Origin: Ureibacillus sp. FSL W7-1570
Lineage (GTDB): Bacteria > Bacillota > Bacilli > Bacillales_A > Planococcaceae
Direction of reading: 5' to 3'
NCBI RefSeq assembly: GCF_038593265.1
Contig: NZ_CP151979.1
Coordinates: 2,921,001-2,985,000 of the forward strand
DNA length: 64,000 bases
The notes under the pieces were generated by a model, which did not search any database, was not told the origin of the DNA, and saw only the letters and a program-made list of their open reading frames with translations. Of this stretch, positions 1 through 9,615 are shown in pieces. How positions within the stretch are numbered: position 1 is the stretch's first letter; each line of letters opens with the position of its first letter. A program made the translations under genes and the position numbers.

Positions 1-1
1 T

Positions 2-403
2 ACAACAGAAATCGATAAAGACACACCATACCCAATTATCGATTTACTGCCAGACCAAAAAGAAAACATGGATTTGGGCGGCACATTGCGTTTAGGTTTA
101 TATCCATGCAAATTGTTGGAAGGATCCCGCGCTGAGCAAGCATATCAAAACGAATTGGTTTATGAACGCCATCGCCACCGCTATGAATTCAACAATGAAT
201 TCCGTGAAGCGATGGAAGCGGAAGGACTTGTGTTCTCAGGGACAAGCCCTGACAACCGTTTAGTGGAAATCATCGAATTGCCGGAGAAAAAATTCTTCAT
301 CGGATGCCAATTCCATCCTGAATTCGTATCCCGTCCGCAACGTCCACAACCGTTATTCCGCGAATTCATCGGAACAGCGTTTAAATATCGTAAAAACCAA
401 TAA
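2..403 (+). CDS. pyrG: CTP synthase, C-terminal part (cut by window edge)
   Basis: This is the 3' end of glutamine-hydrolysing CTP synthase, the cytosolic enzyme that aminates UTP to CTP. The frame is open from base 2, giving 133 visible residues; the N-terminal synthase domain and the amidotransferase nucleophile Cys lie outside the window. What remains is the end of the class I glutamine amidotransferase domain. The motif CQFHPEF carries the His and Glu of the catalytic triad, and the stretch [14 protein letters not shown] is typical of the family C-terminus. It is followed by a strong terminator and then by ywjG on the other strand, as in Bacillus apart from the strand. The identification is secure. 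Confidence 0.97.
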   Translation, partial: TTEIDKDTPYPIIDLLPDQKENMDLGGTLRLGLYPCKLLEGSRAEQAYQNELVYERHRHRYEFNNEFREAMEAEGLVFSGTSPDNRLVEIIELPEKKFFIGCQFHPEFVSRPQRPQPLFREFIGTAFKYRKNQ

Positions 404-420
404 TTCCCGGGAATGTAACA

Positions 421-470
421 AGTCCGGACTGTCTGGAAAGGAAAACTTTTCAGGCAGCCCGGACTTTTTT
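421..470 (+). terminator. Rho-independent terminator of pyrG
   Basis: AGTCCGG at 421-427 pairs with CCGGACT at 459-465. An inner CTGTCTG/CAGGCAG pairing extends the stem, and a T run follows to 470. It lies 17 bases after the pyrG stop. The 170 bases that follow hold no gene. Confidence 0.85.
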
Positions 471-644
471 GTCATGGATGGGATAAGGATTTAAACGGTT
501 CAAAGGATGGAGTTGAATTTGGCTGGAGAATAAAATGGCCACCGCGCAAAATCGGCTTTCGTGGGGAAGGGAAAGGATGGTGGCCAATCTGTGAAAAATG
601 TCGTTGGGGGGAACGAAAATGGTCCTGAGTTCGGCCTTTGACAT

Positions 645-679
645 AAAAAAAGAGCGAAGTTTCATCCGTTCGCTCTTCA
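645..679 (-). terminator. Terminator of ywjG (minus strand)
   Basis: AGAGCGAA at 651-658 pairs with TTCGCTCT at 669-676. On the minus strand the hairpin is followed by a run of T (the A run at 645-651). It sits just past the ywjG stop codon at 697. Confidence 0.85.
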
Positions 680-696
680 AATAGAAACGTCCAATA

Positions 697-1227
697 TTAC
701 ATTTCATCTTCCAAAATTTCATCGTAAACCAGCTTGATGGCTTCATAAACAAAGAGGGCAGCGTGCAGATGGGGAACAACGACCCGTTCGCCCAATTTCG
801 TCGGATGGGGGATTAATCCGCCCCGGACATGCGTGGATATATAAGTATAAGCAAGATTGCTCATCTCATTATCATCACTTGCCGCTTCGCCTGCCACAAC
901 GGCAAAAGGAATAAATTCGTCATATAATTTTTTCGCCAGTTGCAATGCTTCCGGATGTTGGGCGCTTTTCGCGAAGATTAACACCCGATCCGCTTCCTGG
1001 ATTTCAACATCGGGCGTCCATTTGGAAAGCTTACTAAATGGCTGTTCTTCACTGTTTAAAGCGTAGAGTTCGATCGCCTGCAGTTCATCAAAGCAAGCAA
1101 AATAAACGTTTCCTTCCCCGACGCTCGCTTGTGCCAGGAGCCTTGCCGTTTGTTCAATCGATTCTTCTTCATTTTGCACAATTTTTTGATATAACCCGTT
1201 TAATTGAGTAGCTAGTATTTTTGACAT
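697..1227 (-). CDS. ywjG: DUF2529 family protein (YwjG-like)
   Basis: This 176-residue soluble protein matches the YwjG/DUF2529 family in length, content and position between pyrG and spo0F. Its biochemical role is not established. The fold hinted at by alternating hydrophobic strands and Gly-rich turns (GEGNVYFACFDELQAIEL, ADRVLIFAKSA, PFAVVAGE) resembles sugar-isomerase (SIS)-like domains, which is inference. The start ATG at 1227 has GAGGTGG just upstream. Here the gene runs opposite to both neighbours, pyrG and spo0F, and has its own terminator, so it is probably transcribed alone. Family assignment is good; function is unknown. Confidence 0.85.
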   Translation of the reverse strand: MSKILATQLNGLYQKIVQNEEESIEQTARLLAQASVGEGNVYFACFDELQAIELYALNSEEQPFSKLSKWTPDVEIQEADRVLIFAKSAQHPEALQLAKKLYDEFIPFAVVAGEAASDDNEMSNLAYTYISTHVRGGLIPHPTKLGERVVVPHLHAALFVYEAIKLVYDEILEDEM

Positions 1228-1300
1228 ATTTCCACCTCAACCCAATTATAAATGCCGGTATTTCGAATTGCAAAAGGACATGGTTAGGTTGTCCATTTTT

Positions 1301-1330
1301 TTGATGCATTGCAAAAAACAGGTTTATAAT
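1301..1330 (+). promoter_or_regulatory. Possible sigma-A-type promoter of spo0F
   Basis: TTGATG at 1301-1306 is followed after 18 bases by TATAAT at 1325-1330, 63 bases before the spo0F start. In B. subtilis spo0F also has a sigma-H promoter; I see no convincing sigma-H sequence here. Confidence 0.4.
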
Positions 1331-1393
1331 AATAAAAATAAGGGAATTGGATTGATGCAGAGAAAAATTGTCTTACATTAAGGGGAAAAGATT

Positions 1394-1771
1394 GTGAAAA
1401 AAATACTAATTGTGGATGACCAAAAAGGAATCCGTATGTTGCTTGATGAAATCTTCACGAAGGAGGGAATGGAAACTTTTCTGGCAGCGAACGGACGGGA
1501 AGCGCTTCAAATATTGGAAGAACAGAAAATGGATTGTGTACTGCTTGATATGAATTTGCCGGGGATGGACGGAAGTGTGATATTGGGTGAAATGAAAGCG
1601 CTATATCCTGATATGCCGGTGTTTATCATGACGGCCTACGAAGATGCGGAGATGTTGGATGGAGAAAATGGATATAAAGCAGATTCTTATTTTACGAAAC
1701 CTTTTAATGTGTTTGAGTTAAAAGATGCCGTCATCAATGCTTTGCAAAAAGGGAAAGTTTTATCTGAATAA
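1394..1771 (+). CDS. spo0F: Sporulation phosphotransferase Spo0F (response regulator)
   Basis: Spo0F is the single-domain response regulator that takes phosphate from sporulation sensor kinases and passes it to Spo0B and then Spo0A. All 125 residues form one receiver domain: the acidic pair Asp8-Asp9 (IVDDQ), the phospho-acceptor Asp52 (LLDMNLPGMDG), the conserved Thr in MTAYED and the Lys in FTKPF. There is no output domain, as expected. The start is GTG at 1394 with AAGGGG about 8 bases upstream. B. subtilis Spo0F is 124 residues and shares the LLDEIF/LLNEVF block that forms the phosphorelay interface. The position between ywjG and fbaA matches Bacillus. The identification is very firm. Confidence 0.95.
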   Translation: MKKILIVDDQKGIRMLLDEIFTKEGMETFLAANGREALQILEEQKMDCVLLDMNLPGMDGSVILGEMKALYPDMPVFIMTAYEDAEMLDGENGYKADSYFTKPFNVFELKDAVINALQKGKVLSE

Positions 1772-1774
1772 AAT

Positions 1775-1808
1775 ACCGTTCCAATTTAGATGGGGCGGTC
1801 ATTTTTTT
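1775..1808 (+). terminator. Terminator of spo0F
   Basis: ACCGTTCCA at 1775-1783 pairs (two G-U pairs) with TGGGGCGGT at 1791-1799, and eight T follow. It starts 3 bases after the spo0F stop. The repeat array begins about 68 bases further on. Confidence 0.8.
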
Positions 1809-1875
1809 TGATGTGGCCGCTTTAAAAGGCAAGTTCTTTTGGGCAAGAGGGATGGTCTTCTAGTTAGTGGAGTGC

Positions 1876-2273
1876 TATTTGTGCAAGAGTGGTGGTAATC
1901 TGTGCAAGTGGAGGAGTAATCCAATCAAGCGAGGGCGTCATCCAGGCAAGGAGGAGTGCCATCCGAGCAAACGGGGGTCGTATCCGAGCAAGAGAGAGTT
2001 TATCCGAGCAAGAGAGGGCGTCATCCGAGCAAACGGGAGTCATATCCGAGCAAGAGGAATTTTCATCCGCTCAAGAGGAAAAGTCATCCGGGCAAGAGAG
2101 AGTGTTATCCGAGCAAGAGAGGAGACATCCGAGCAAGCGAGAGTGTCATCCGAGCAAGAGGAATTTTCATCCGCTCAAGAGGAAAAGCCATCCGAGCAAT
2201 CAGAAAGTTCATCCGCGCAAGCAGAAGCCTCATCCACGCTAGAAGGAGTTGCATCCTCCCAGGAAGCGGCCGT
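1876..2273 (+). repeat. Intergenic tandem array 1, 21-base units, core ATCCGAGCAAG
   Basis: About 18-19 tandem units fill the space between the spo0F terminator and fbaA. Most are 21 bases long and two are 20. The core ATCCGAGCAAG recurs, with variants such as ATCCGCTCAAG and ATCCGGGCAAG; the other ten bases vary more and are purine-rich. All three plus-strand frames stay open across much of it, giving peptides such as HPSKRES repeats, but no start has a proper ribosome-binding site. The same core, on the opposite strand, forms the array at 46206-46563. The first two and last two units are degenerate. Confidence 0.9.
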
Positions 2274-2470
2274 ATTCATCCTTTTAATCCCCAAGAATAC
2301 ACCGTTCCTATCCATAAAAAAGTGTCCAATCATGCAAAAACGGCTGCATCCGCCAATTCCGGATAACCGGGAAGCCAACATTCTCTCCATACTTGTGGGC
2401 ATATCTTGAATTTGGTACTATTATTACGGAAAAAGTTATTAAATTAACCATCCTGAGGAGGATTTGTATA

Positions 2471-3334
2471 ATGCCATTAGTATCAATGAAAGAAATGTTG
2501 ATTAAAGCGAAAGAAGGAAAATATGCGGTTGGTCAATTTAATATTAACAACCTAGAATTTACTCAAGCCATTTTGCAAGCGGCTGAAGAAGAAAAATCTC
2601 CTGTCATTCTTGGCGTTTCCGAAGGCGCTGGAAAATATATGGGCGGTTTCATCGCTGTTGTCCACATGGTGAAAGGCTTAATGGAAAGCTACAACATTAC
2701 GGTTCCTGTTGCCATCCACTTAGACCACGGTTCCAGCTTCGAAAAATGTAAAGAAGCTGTTGACGCAGGTTTCACTTCCGTCATGATCGATGCATCCCAC
2801 AAACCATTTGAAGAAAACGTAGAAATTACAAAAAAAGTTGTTGAATATGCCCATGCGAAAGGCGTTTCTGTCGAAGCGGAACTTGGTACGGTAGGCGGAC
2901 AAGAGGACGATGTGGTGGGCAGCGGTATCATTTACGCGGATCCGCAAGAATGTAAACAACTTACTGAACTCACTGGCATTGACTGCTTGGCTCCGGCATT
3001 AGGATCTGTACACGGACCATACAAAGGGGAACCAAAACTAGGCTTCAAAGAAATGGAAGAAATCTCTAACTTGACAAACCTTCCACTTGTTCTTCACGGC
3101 GGAACAGGTATCCCAACAAAAGACATTCAACGCGCCATTTCATTAGGAACAGCCAAAATCAACGTAAACACAGAAAACCAAATTGCCGCAACAAAAGTGG
3201 TTCGTGAAATTCTTGAAAAAGATCCGAAACTTTACGACCCACGCAAATACTTGGGACCTGCCCGCGAAGCCATCAAAGAAACAGTGATCGGCAAAATCCG
3301 CGAATTCGGAAGCTCCAATAAAGCGTTTGAATAA
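2471..3334 (+). CDS. fbaA: Class II fructose-bisphosphate aldolase
   Basis: This zinc enzyme cleaves fructose 1,6-bisphosphate to two triose phosphates in glycolysis and works in reverse in gluconeogenesis, in the cytosol. The protein has 287 residues, close to the 285 of B. subtilis FbaA. The class II markers are present: HLDHGSS (Asp base and zinc His), the zinc His pairs in SVHGPYKG and VLHGGTG, and NVNTENQ for the phosphate site. The start ATG at 2471 has GAGGAGG nine bases upstream; an open frame continues further 5' but lacks support. It follows array 1 and precedes tal, as in Bacillus apart from the array. Confidence 0.96.
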   Translation: MPLVSMKEMLIKAKEGKYAVGQFNINNLEFTQAILQAAEEEKSPVILGVSEGAGKYMGGFIAVVHMVKGLMESYNITVPVAIHLDHGSSFEKCKEAVDAGFTSVMIDASHKPFEENVEITKKVVEYAHAKGVSVEAELGTVGGQEDDVVGSGIIYADPQECKQLTELTGIDCLAPALGSVHGPYKGEPKLGFKEMEEISNLTNLPLVLHGGTGIPTKDIQRAISLGTAKINVNTENQIAATKVVREILEKDPKLYDPRKYLGPAREAIKETVIGKIREFGSSNKAFE

Positions 3335-3581
3335 TCGGTATCCGAAAAATTTTGCGCTTCCAAGTCAAACGAAAATAATATGCTTCCTTTTAACAGTACC
3401 ACGACAGCAAAAAAGATTTCGAATGATGGCATAAAAATAGTTCGAAATGATTGTTTATTTTTTACCAAGAAGTGTCTAGTATAGACTTTAACAATAAAAA
3501 AGTTCACTTCGAAAACGGTACAAGGAGAAGTGTCGGATGGCGACCTTCTCTTCATTTTTAATGAAACAGGGGAGTGCTAAT

Positions 3582-4232
3582 ATGAAATTTTTTATCGATA
3601 CAGCGAACTTCGATGAAATCAAAGAAGCATACTCATGGGGGATTCTTTCAGGCGTGACGACGAATCCTTCATTGGTGGCAAAAGAAGAAGGGATTTCCTT
3701 CCATGATCGTCTTCGCGAAATTGCGGAACTTGTCGATGGATCCGTCAGCGGAGAAGTCATTTCATTGGATGCGGAAGGAATGATCAAGGAAGGGCTTGAA
3801 TTGGAAAAAATCGCACCAAATATCACAATCAAACTGCCAATGACGCCGGAAGGATTAAAAGCTTGCAAATATTTCTCTGAAAAAGGGATCAAAACCAATG
3901 TCACATTAATTTTCAGCGCAAACCAGGCGCTTTTGGCAGCCCGTGCAGGCGCTACGTACGTTTCTCCTTTCGTTGGAAGGTTGGATGACATCGGACAAAA
4001 CGGTGTGGAATTGATTGCGCAAATTGCGGAAATCTTTGACATCCATCAAATTGAAACTGAAATCATTGCGGCATCCATCCGTCATCCGCAGCATGTCATC
4101 GATGTCGCATTGGCGGGTGCGGACATTGCCACAGTTCCGTTTAAAGTGCTCAAGCAAATGTTCAACCACCCATTGACAGACAAAGGAATCGAAACATTTT
4201 TGGCCGACTGGGAAAAACGCAATCAACAATAA
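3582..4232 (+). CDS. tal: Transaldolase-like protein / fructose-6-phosphate aldolase family
   Basis: This 216-residue TIM-barrel protein belongs to the short transaldolase family, which joins the pentose phosphate pathway to glycolysis. It begins [16 protein letters not shown] and carries GVTTNPSLV, the Schiff-base Lys in [33 protein letters not shown] and ASIRHPQHV, all family signatures. B. subtilis YwjH (Tal) has 212 residues and occupies the same place after fbaA. The ATG at 3582 is preceded by GGGGAG; an upstream in-frame ATG at 3537 would add 15 residues that the family lacks. Whether it acts as transaldolase or as aldolase cannot be told from the sequence; Bacillus members are transaldolases. 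Confidence 0.92.
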   Translation: MKFFIDTANFDEIKEAYSWGILSGVTTNPSLVAKEEGISFHDRLREIAELVDGSVSGEVISLDAEGMIKEGLELEKIAPNITIKLPMTPEGLKACKYFSEKGIKTNVTLIFSANQALLAARAGATYVSPFVGRLDDIGQNGVELIAQIAEIFDIHQIETEIIAASIRHPQHVIDVALAGADIATVPFKVLKQMFNHPLTDKGIETFLADWEKRNQQ

Positions 4233-4414
4233 AAATACAGGTACCTTGTTTAGTTTCCCGAAAGAACAGAAAAGAATAAAGATAAGATGAAATTGCTATC
4301 AACTTTTGCGGGACAGAAATAAACTATAGTTAATGAATTTGTTTTTCTAATGCGTATTTAAGTGGAAAAAAGACCATAATAAAGGAAACTTTCCAATCAC
4401 GAGGGAGAACGCGT

Positions 4415-5695
4415 ATGGATGTTTATAAAATTATTGGCGGAAATCGATTAAAAGGAACAGTTAAAGTCAGTGGAGCTAAAAATAGTGCCGTTGCGTTAAT
4501 ACCCGCATCCATCCTTGCCAACTCGCCGGTGACGATCGGCGGGATCCCCGAAATTTCGGACGCTTTTACGTTGAAAGCATTACTGGAGGAAATAGGCGGA
4601 GAAGTCGTTTTCCAAAATGGACAAATGACGATCGATCCCACAAATATGACGCCGATTCCATTACCAAACGGCAATGTGAAAAAACTTCGTGCCTCCTATT
4701 ACCTCATGGGTGCAATGCTTGGACGGTTCAAAAGGGCGGTCATTGGACTTCCGGGCGGATGTTTCCTGGGACCGCGCCCAATCGACCAGCATATCAAAGG
4801 CTTTGAAGCTTTAGGGGCGAAAGTGACCAATGAGCACGGCGCTATTTATTTGAGAGCGGAAGAATTGACCGGTGCCAAAATCTATCTGGATGTTGCAAGC
4901 GTGGGGGCAACAATCAACATTATGCTTGCGGCTGTTCGCGCCAAAGGGAGAACCATCATCGAAAACGCCGCGAAAGAACCGGAAATCATCGACGTTGCCA
5001 CACTGCTTACAAACATGGGGGCGAACATTAAAGGGGCCGGAACAAGCGTCATCCGGATCGAAGGGGTCGACGAACTTCATGGAACGAATCATGTGATCAT
5101 CCCGGACCGAATCGAAGCGGCCACTTTTATGATTTACGCAGCGGCTTTGGGAGATGGCGTGACGATTGACAACATCATCCCGCTCCATTTGGAAGCTGTC
5201 ACTGCAAAATTGCGTGAAATGGGCGTCAAAGTGGAAGAAGGCGAAGAGAGCATCTTCATTCCGAAAACGGACCTTTTGCAAGCGGTTGACGTGAAAACCC
5301 TTGTTTATCCAGGGTTCCCCACTGATGTTCAACAACCCCTCTCCGTATTGATGACACAAGCCATTGGTGCCTCAAAAATTACGGAAACCATCTATACATC
5401 TCGCTTTAAACATATTGACGAATTAAGACGCATGAATGCCAATGCAAGAGTGGAAGGCAATACGGCCATCATTCAAGGGCCTACAAAATTGCATGGCTCC
5501 AAAGTGACGGCAACCGATCTTCGGGCAGGTGCCGCATTGGTGCTGGCAGGTCTTTTGGCTGAAGGGGAAACGGAAATTCACGATATTTATCATATTGAAA
5601 GAGGCTACAGCCACTTTGTAGAAAAATTGCGCAGTCTCGGAGCGGATATACGCAAAGAATCGATCACCGTAAGTACGGTGGAAAGAGCTGAGTAA
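4415..5695 (+). CDS. murZ: UDP-N-acetylglucosamine 1-carboxyvinyltransferase (second MurA)
   Basis: This enzyme transfers enolpyruvate from PEP to UDP-GlcNAc, the first committed step of peptidoglycan synthesis. The protein has 426 residues. The catalytic loop [12 protein letters not shown] has the Cys at 116 that PEP and fosfomycin modify; [18 protein letters not shown] is the N-terminal substrate-binding signature and [14 protein letters not shown] the C-terminal one. Its place between tal and glpX identifies it as the MurAB/MurZ type. A second MurA lies at 32323-33648, the usual two-copy state of low-GC Gram-positives. GAGGGAG precedes the ATG. Confidence 0.94.
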   Translation: MDVYKIIGGNRLKGTVKVSGAKNSAVALIPASILANSPVTIGGIPEISDAFTLKALLEEIGGEVVFQNGQMTIDPTNMTPIPLPNGNVKKLRASYYLMGAMLGRFKRAVIGLPGGCFLGPRPIDQHIKGFEALGAKVTNEHGAIYLRAEELTGAKIYLDVASVGATINIMLAAVRAKGRTIIENAAKEPEIIDVATLLTNMGANIKGAGTSVIRIEGVDELHGTNHVIIPDRIEAATFMIYAAALGDGVTIDNIIPLHLEAVTAKLREMGVKVEEGEESIFIPKTDLLQAVDVKTLVYPGFPTDVQQPLSVLMTQAIGASKITETIYTSRFKHIDELRRMNANARVEGNTAIIQGPTKLHGSKVTATDLRAGAALVLAGLLAEGETEIHDIYHIERGYSHFVEKLRSLGADIRKESITVSTVERAE

Positions 5696-5767
5696 AATCG
5701 AATTATATGATACAATAGCATTTGGAAACGAAAGTCACGGTTATTGTAGTAGGAGGAACCAGTTATA

Positions 5768-6733
5768 ATGGAACGTAGTTTAACAATGGAAATCGTACGC
5801 GTCACAGAAGCAGCGGCAATTGCATCCGCCAAATGGATGGGACGCGGTTTGAAAAACGAAGCCGACCAAGCAGCGACTTCAGCCATGAGAGCTTTATTTG
5901 ATACAATCCCAATGCACGGTAGAGTGGTAATCGGCGAAGGTGAAATGGATGAGGCGCCAATGTTGTATATTGGCGAGGAACTGGGCCTTCGCAACGGCGG
6001 TCCTGAAGTGGATATCGCCGTCGACCCGCTGGAAGGAACAAACATTGTCGCAAAAGGCGGCAATGGGGCCATTACGGTAGTTGCCATCGCAGACCGCGGA
6101 AATTTATTGCATGCACCGGATATGTACATGGAAAAAATTGCGGTTGGTCCTGAAAGCAAAGGGAAAATTGATATCAACGCCTCCGTCACTGAAAATTTGA
6201 AAGCGGTGGCGGAAGCAAAAAATAAATCCGTTTCGGACGTTGTGGCCATCATCCTTGACCGGCCACGCCACCAACATATCATTGACGAAATTCGTGCTGC
6301 CGGGGCCCGCATCAAATTCATCCAGGATGGAGATGTGAGTGCCGCCATCAGCACAGCATTCGATGAAACGGGAATCGACATCATGTTCGGTACCGGTGGA
6401 GCTCCGGAAGGCGTCCTTGCCGCTGCCGCATTGAAATGTTTGGGTGGAGATTTCCAAGGAAGACTTGTCCCTCAAAACGACGAAGAATTGAAACGCTGCA
6501 TCAGCATGGGTCTCGATGTTTCGAAAGTATTGTATTTAGATGACCTCGTCAAAGGGGACGATGCGATTTTTGCTGCAACAGCAGTAACGGACAGCGAGTT
6601 GTTAAAAGGTGTTCAATACAAAGGAGAATACTGCCTGACAAACTCTCTTGTCATGCGTGCCAAAACCGGCACAGTCCGCTTCATTGAAGGCCGCCACAAT
6701 ATGATTAAAAAACCGAATTACGTAAAAGAATAA
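5768..6733 (+). CDS. glpX: Class II fructose-1,6-bisphosphatase
   Basis: GlpX hydrolyses fructose 1,6-bisphosphate to fructose 6-phosphate in gluconeogenesis. The protein has 321 residues. Metal and substrate motifs of the GlpX fold are clear: [25 protein letters not shown] and [27 protein letters not shown] lies eight bases before the ATG. It sits between murZ and rho as in Bacillus and is probably co-transcribed with murZ (72 bases apart), though a TATGATACAAT stretch in the gap could also be a -10 region. Confidence 0.94.
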   Translation: MERSLTMEIVRVTEAAAIASAKWMGRGLKNEADQAATSAMRALFDTIPMHGRVVIGEGEMDEAPMLYIGEELGLRNGGPEVDIAVDPLEGTNIVAKGGNGAITVVAIADRGNLLHAPDMYMEKIAVGPESKGKIDINASVTENLKAVAEAKNKSVSDVVAIILDRPRHQHIIDEIRAAGARIKFIQDGDVSAAISTAFDETGIDIMFGTGGAPEGVLAAAALKCLGGDFQGRLVPQNDEELKRCISMGLDVSKVLYLDDLVKGDDAIFAATAVTDSELLKGVQYKGEYCLTNSLVMRAKTGTVRFIEGRHNMIKKPNYVKE

Positions 6734-6746
6734 TGCTTCTCATCCG

Positions 6747-6786
6747 GAGATGTCTGATAGTATATTAAATATATGTCAGGCATCTC
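6747..6786 (+). terminator. Possible terminator of glpX
   Basis: GAGATGTCTGA at 6747-6757 pairs with TCAGGCATCTC at 6776-6786 (one G-U), with an 18-base AT-rich loop. The downstream T content (TCTTTC) is weak, so it may be a leaky terminator or a processing hairpin. Confidence 0.5.
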
Positions 6787-6863
6787 TTTCACCCTTCAAA
6801 TCATTCCAACCAATCATTTTCCAAAACGTATAGACAAAATAATAAAAAGACTGGAGTAATGCT

Positions 6864-8141
6864 ATGTCTCTCACGATTGCTCAATTAGAAAACATGACAC
6901 TGAAGGAGTTATATAATCTCGCACGAGAGTATAAGATTTCCTATTACAGTAAATTAACAAAGAAAGAATTGATCTTTGCCATACTGAAATCCCGTTCAGA
7001 ATTGGAAGGGTACTTCTTTATGGAAGGGATACTGGAAATCGTCAATTCGGAAGGATTCGGATTCCTTCGACCGATCAACTATTCGCCTTCCAAAGAAGAC
7101 ATTTACATCTCTGCTTCACAAATTCGCCGTTTTGACCTTCGAAATGGTGATAAAGTTTCCGGTAAAGTACGCCCGCCTAAAGAAAATGAACGATATTACG
7201 GATTGCTTCAAGTCGACGCAGTCAACGGAGAAGATCCGGAAATCGCAAAAGAACGCGTTCACTTCCCAGCTTTAACTCCACTCTATCCGAATCGACAAAT
7301 CAAGCTTGAGACGACACCTGATAAGTTATCGACAAGAATCATAGATTTGGTGGCACCGATTGGATTTGGACAACGCGGTTTAATTGTGGCGCCGCCAAAA
7401 GCGGGTAAAACGACGTTATTAAAAGAAATTGCCAACGCCATCACAACCAACCATCCGCAGGCGGAACTCATTGTGCTGTTGATTGACGAACGTCCGGAAG
7501 AAGTGACGGACATTGAACGTTCCGTGAAAGCGGATGTGGTAAGTTCGACATTCGATGAAGTGCCGGAAAATCACGTGAAGGTGGCCGAATTGGTATTGGA
7601 ACGTGCCCGCCGCCTTGTGGAGCATAAACGGGATGTCATCATTTTGATGGACTCCATTACAAGACTTGCCCGGGCTTATAACCTGGTGATTCCGCCAAGC
7701 GGAAGAACGTTATCCGGCGGGATTGACCCGGCAGCGTTCCACCGTCCAAAACGGTTCTTCGGTTCCGCCCGTAACATTGAAGAGGGCGGCAGTTTGACGA
7801 TTTTGGCCACAGCGCTAATCGATACCGGTTCCCGAATGGATGAGGTCATTTATGAAGAGTTCAAAGGGACGGGGAATATGGAATTGCATTTGGACCGCAA
7901 CCTGGCAGAACGCCGCATCTTCCCGGCATTGGATATTCGCCGATCCGGCACGCGCAAAGAAGAACTGCTCATTCCGCAAGAACAATTGGATAAGCTTTGG
8001 GCGATCCGGAAAACTTTCACCGACGCGCCGGACTTTACGGAACGTTTCTTGAAAAAACTCCGCTCAACGGAATCCAACGAAGAATTTTTCGAGATTTTAA
8101 ATGAAGAAATGAAAAAAGTGAAAGGCAAAGGGTTGCTTTAA
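6864..8141 (+). CDS. rho: Transcription termination factor Rho
   Basis: Rho is the hexameric RNA-dependent ATPase that ends transcription and suppresses antisense RNA. The 425 residues show, in order, the N-terminal Rho_N helical region (IAQLENMTLKELYNLAREY), the RNA-binding cold-shock-like domain (residues about 50-120, with GFGFLRP), Walker A APPKAGKTT near 175-183, Walker B VIILMDSITRL near 255-265, and the R-loop region SGRTLSGGIDP. The start ATG at 6864 has CTGGAG upstream. Its order after glpX and before rpmE is that of Bacillus. Confidence 0.96.
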   Translation: MSLTIAQLENMTLKELYNLAREYKISYYSKLTKKELIFAILKSRSELEGYFFMEGILEIVNSEGFGFLRPINYSPSKEDIYISASQIRRFDLRNGDKVSGKVRPPKENERYYGLLQVDAVNGEDPEIAKERVHFPALTPLYPNRQIKLETTPDKLSTRIIDLVAPIGFGQRGLIVAPPKAGKTTLLKEIANAITTNHPQAELIVLLIDERPEEVTDIERSVKADVVSSTFDEVPENHVKVAELVLERARRLVEHKRDVIILMDSITRLARAYNLVIPPSGRTLSGGIDPAAFHRPKRFFGSARNIEEGGSLTILATALIDTGSRMDEVIYEEFKGTGNMELHLDRNLAERRIFPALDIRRSGTRKEELLIPQEQLDKLWAIRKTFTDAPDFTERFLKKLRSTESNEEFFEILNEEMKKVKGKGLL

Positions 8142-8187
8142 CGGTTCAATGATTTGATTTATGATTTGATTTGCATTATACTTTAAC

Positions 8188-8216
8188 TTGAATGTTTAAA
8201 AATTGTATGTTATGAT
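8188..8216 (+). promoter_or_regulatory. Sigma-A promoter and leader of rpmE
   Basis: TTGAAT at 8188-8193, a 17-base spacer and TATGAT at 8211-8216 make a good vegetative promoter. The transcript would carry a leader of about 110 bases before rpmE. Many ribosomal protein genes, including L31 genes in Firmicutes, have autoregulatory leaders, so this leader could be one; I do not recognise its structure. Confidence 0.65.
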
Positions 8217-8330
8217 GATTCAGTATGTGACGTGTGCATATGTAACTGGCATATTCGGGTTATGTAAGGCACAGTACGATTAAATAACTCTGTTCCAGAA
8301 AAAATGGTTCAGGGCGGGAGGTAAACGAAT

Positions 8331-8531
8331 ATGAAACAAGGAATTCATCCAGAATACCACACTGCAACAGTTACATGCTCTTGCGGTAACACATTCCAAA
8401 CTGGTTCAGTGAAAAAAGACATTCGCGTTGAGGTTTGCAACGAATGTCACCCATTCTACACTGGACGTCAAAAATTCGCGACTGCTGCTGGTCGTGTGGA
8501 TCGTTTCAACAAAAAATACGGTCTCAAATAA
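8331..8531 (+). CDS. rpmE: 50S ribosomal protein L31 (zinc-binding type)
   Basis: L31 is a small protein of the large ribosomal subunit that bridges it to the 30S head. The 66 residues contain the four-Cys zinc site of the C+ type: Cys16 and Cys18 (TCSCG) and Cys36 and Cys39 (VCNECHPF). In Bacillus this form is used when zinc is plentiful and is replaced by a Cys-less paralogue under zinc limitation; no such paralogue is in the window. GGGAGG precedes the ATG, and a strong terminator follows. Confidence 0.97.
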   Translation: MKQGIHPEYHTATVTCSCGNTFQTGSVKKDIRVEVCNECHPFYTGRQKFATAAGRVDRFNKKYGLK

Positions 8532-8543
8532 GAAGTTTAAAAT

Positions 8544-8575
8544 GCCTGCCAAAAAATCTGGCAGGCATTTTTTTA
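8544..8575 (+). terminator. Terminator of rpmE
   Basis: TGCCTGCCA at 8544-8552 pairs perfectly with TGGCAGGCA at 8560-8568, followed by seven T. It lies 12 bases past the stop. Confidence 0.92.
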
Positions 8576-8633
8576 AGTCAAATAGAGATTTCCATTATCT
8601 TCAAAACATCTGGGATAAAAAAGAGGGAGAACG

Positions 8634-9206
8634 ATGGCTCAATTATTTTTTAAATACGGGGCAATGAACAGCGGAAAATCCTTTGAAATTTTGAAAGTTG
8701 CACATAATTATGAAGAACAGGACAAGCCGGTGCTAATGTTCACTTCCGGCATCGACAATCGGGATGAAGTTGGATACGTGTCAAGCCGCATCGGCATGCG
8801 ACGAAAAGCCATCCCCGTTTTTGATGATACCGACATGTTTGAAATCGTGAAAAATTATCCTGAAAAATTGTATTGTGTCCTTGTGGATGAAGTGCAATTT
8901 TTGAAGAAACATCATGTGCTCCAATTGACAAAAATTGTGGACGTATTGGACATCCCGGTAATGGGCTTCGGATTAAAAAACGACTTTCGCAACGAATTGT
9001 TTGAAGGCAGCAAATACATGCTCCTTTATTCGGATAAAATCGAGGAAATGAAAACGATCTGCTGGTTCTGCCATAAAAAAGCGACGATGAACTTGCGGAT
9101 TGATGAAAATGGCAAACCGGTTTATACCGGCGAACAAATCCAAATTGGCGGAAACGATACATATTATCCCGTTTGCCGTAAATGTCATGCGAATCCGCCG
9201 TTGTGA
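8634..9206 (+). CDS. tdk: Thymidine kinase (type II)
   Basis: This enzyme phosphorylates thymidine in nucleotide salvage. The protein has 190 residues with the P-loop GAMNSGKS at 9-16, the Walker B-like DEVQF, and a zinc lasso made by CWFC and CRKC near the C-terminus. The ATG at 8634 has GAGGGAG upstream. It stands between rpmE and prfA as in Bacillus. No hairpin terminator is visible after it; array 2 starts 23 bases after the stop. Confidence 0.95.
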   Translation: MAQLFFKYGAMNSGKSFEILKVAHNYEEQDKPVLMFTSGIDNRDEVGYVSSRIGMRRKAIPVFDDTDMFEIVKNYPEKLYCVLVDEVQFLKKHHVLQLTKIVDVLDIPVMGFGLKNDFRNELFEGSKYMLLYSDKIEEMKTICWFCHKKATMNLRIDENGKPVYTGEQIQIGGNDTYYPVCRKCHANPPL

Positions 9207-9229
9207 GTGCTTGAAGATTATAAAATGAG

Positions 9230-9481
9230 GCGGGATCTACACCAAATGAGGAAGTAAACACACTAAATGAGGCCATATCCGCACCAAACGGGTAAGTAAA
9301 CACACTAAATATGGCGGCATCCGCACGAAACGGGGAAACAAACGCACCAAATGAGGCGGCATCCGCACGAAACGAGGAAACAAACGCACCAAATGAGGCC
9401 GCATCCGCACCAAAAGTAGAACCAAACGAACTAAATGTGGCTATATCCGCACTAAATGAGAATGTATCCGCCCAATACAGA
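9230..9481 (+). repeat. Intergenic tandem array 2, twelve 21-base units
   Basis: Twelve units of exactly 21 bases (252 bases) lie between tdk and prfA. Two unit types alternate to give a 42-base dimer: one with the core ATCCGCACCAAA or ATCCGCACGAAA, the other with AAACGCACCAAA or AAACACACTAAA. The first and last units are more divergent. The same ATCCGCACCAAA core, again alternating with an A-rich partner, builds the arrays at 44575 and 55432. Bases 9482-9615 hold no clear element besides a TATACT hexamer at 9541. Confidence 0.9.
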
Positions 9482-9615
9482 GGCAACTTTGGCCCAAGCC
9501 GAAACTTAATCAACCAGTAGCACAACCTATGCATTTTCTTTATACTAATAAAGTCAAAGAAATTACGAAGCGAAGGCCTTTTCATATTAATCGAACTACA
9601 AACGAGGTGAACTAC

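Noticed and set aside
1867-2409. Three overlapping plus-strand frames rich in Ser, Lys and Arg
   Set aside because: They are by-products of array 1; two 20-base units shift the frames, and codon bias is absent.
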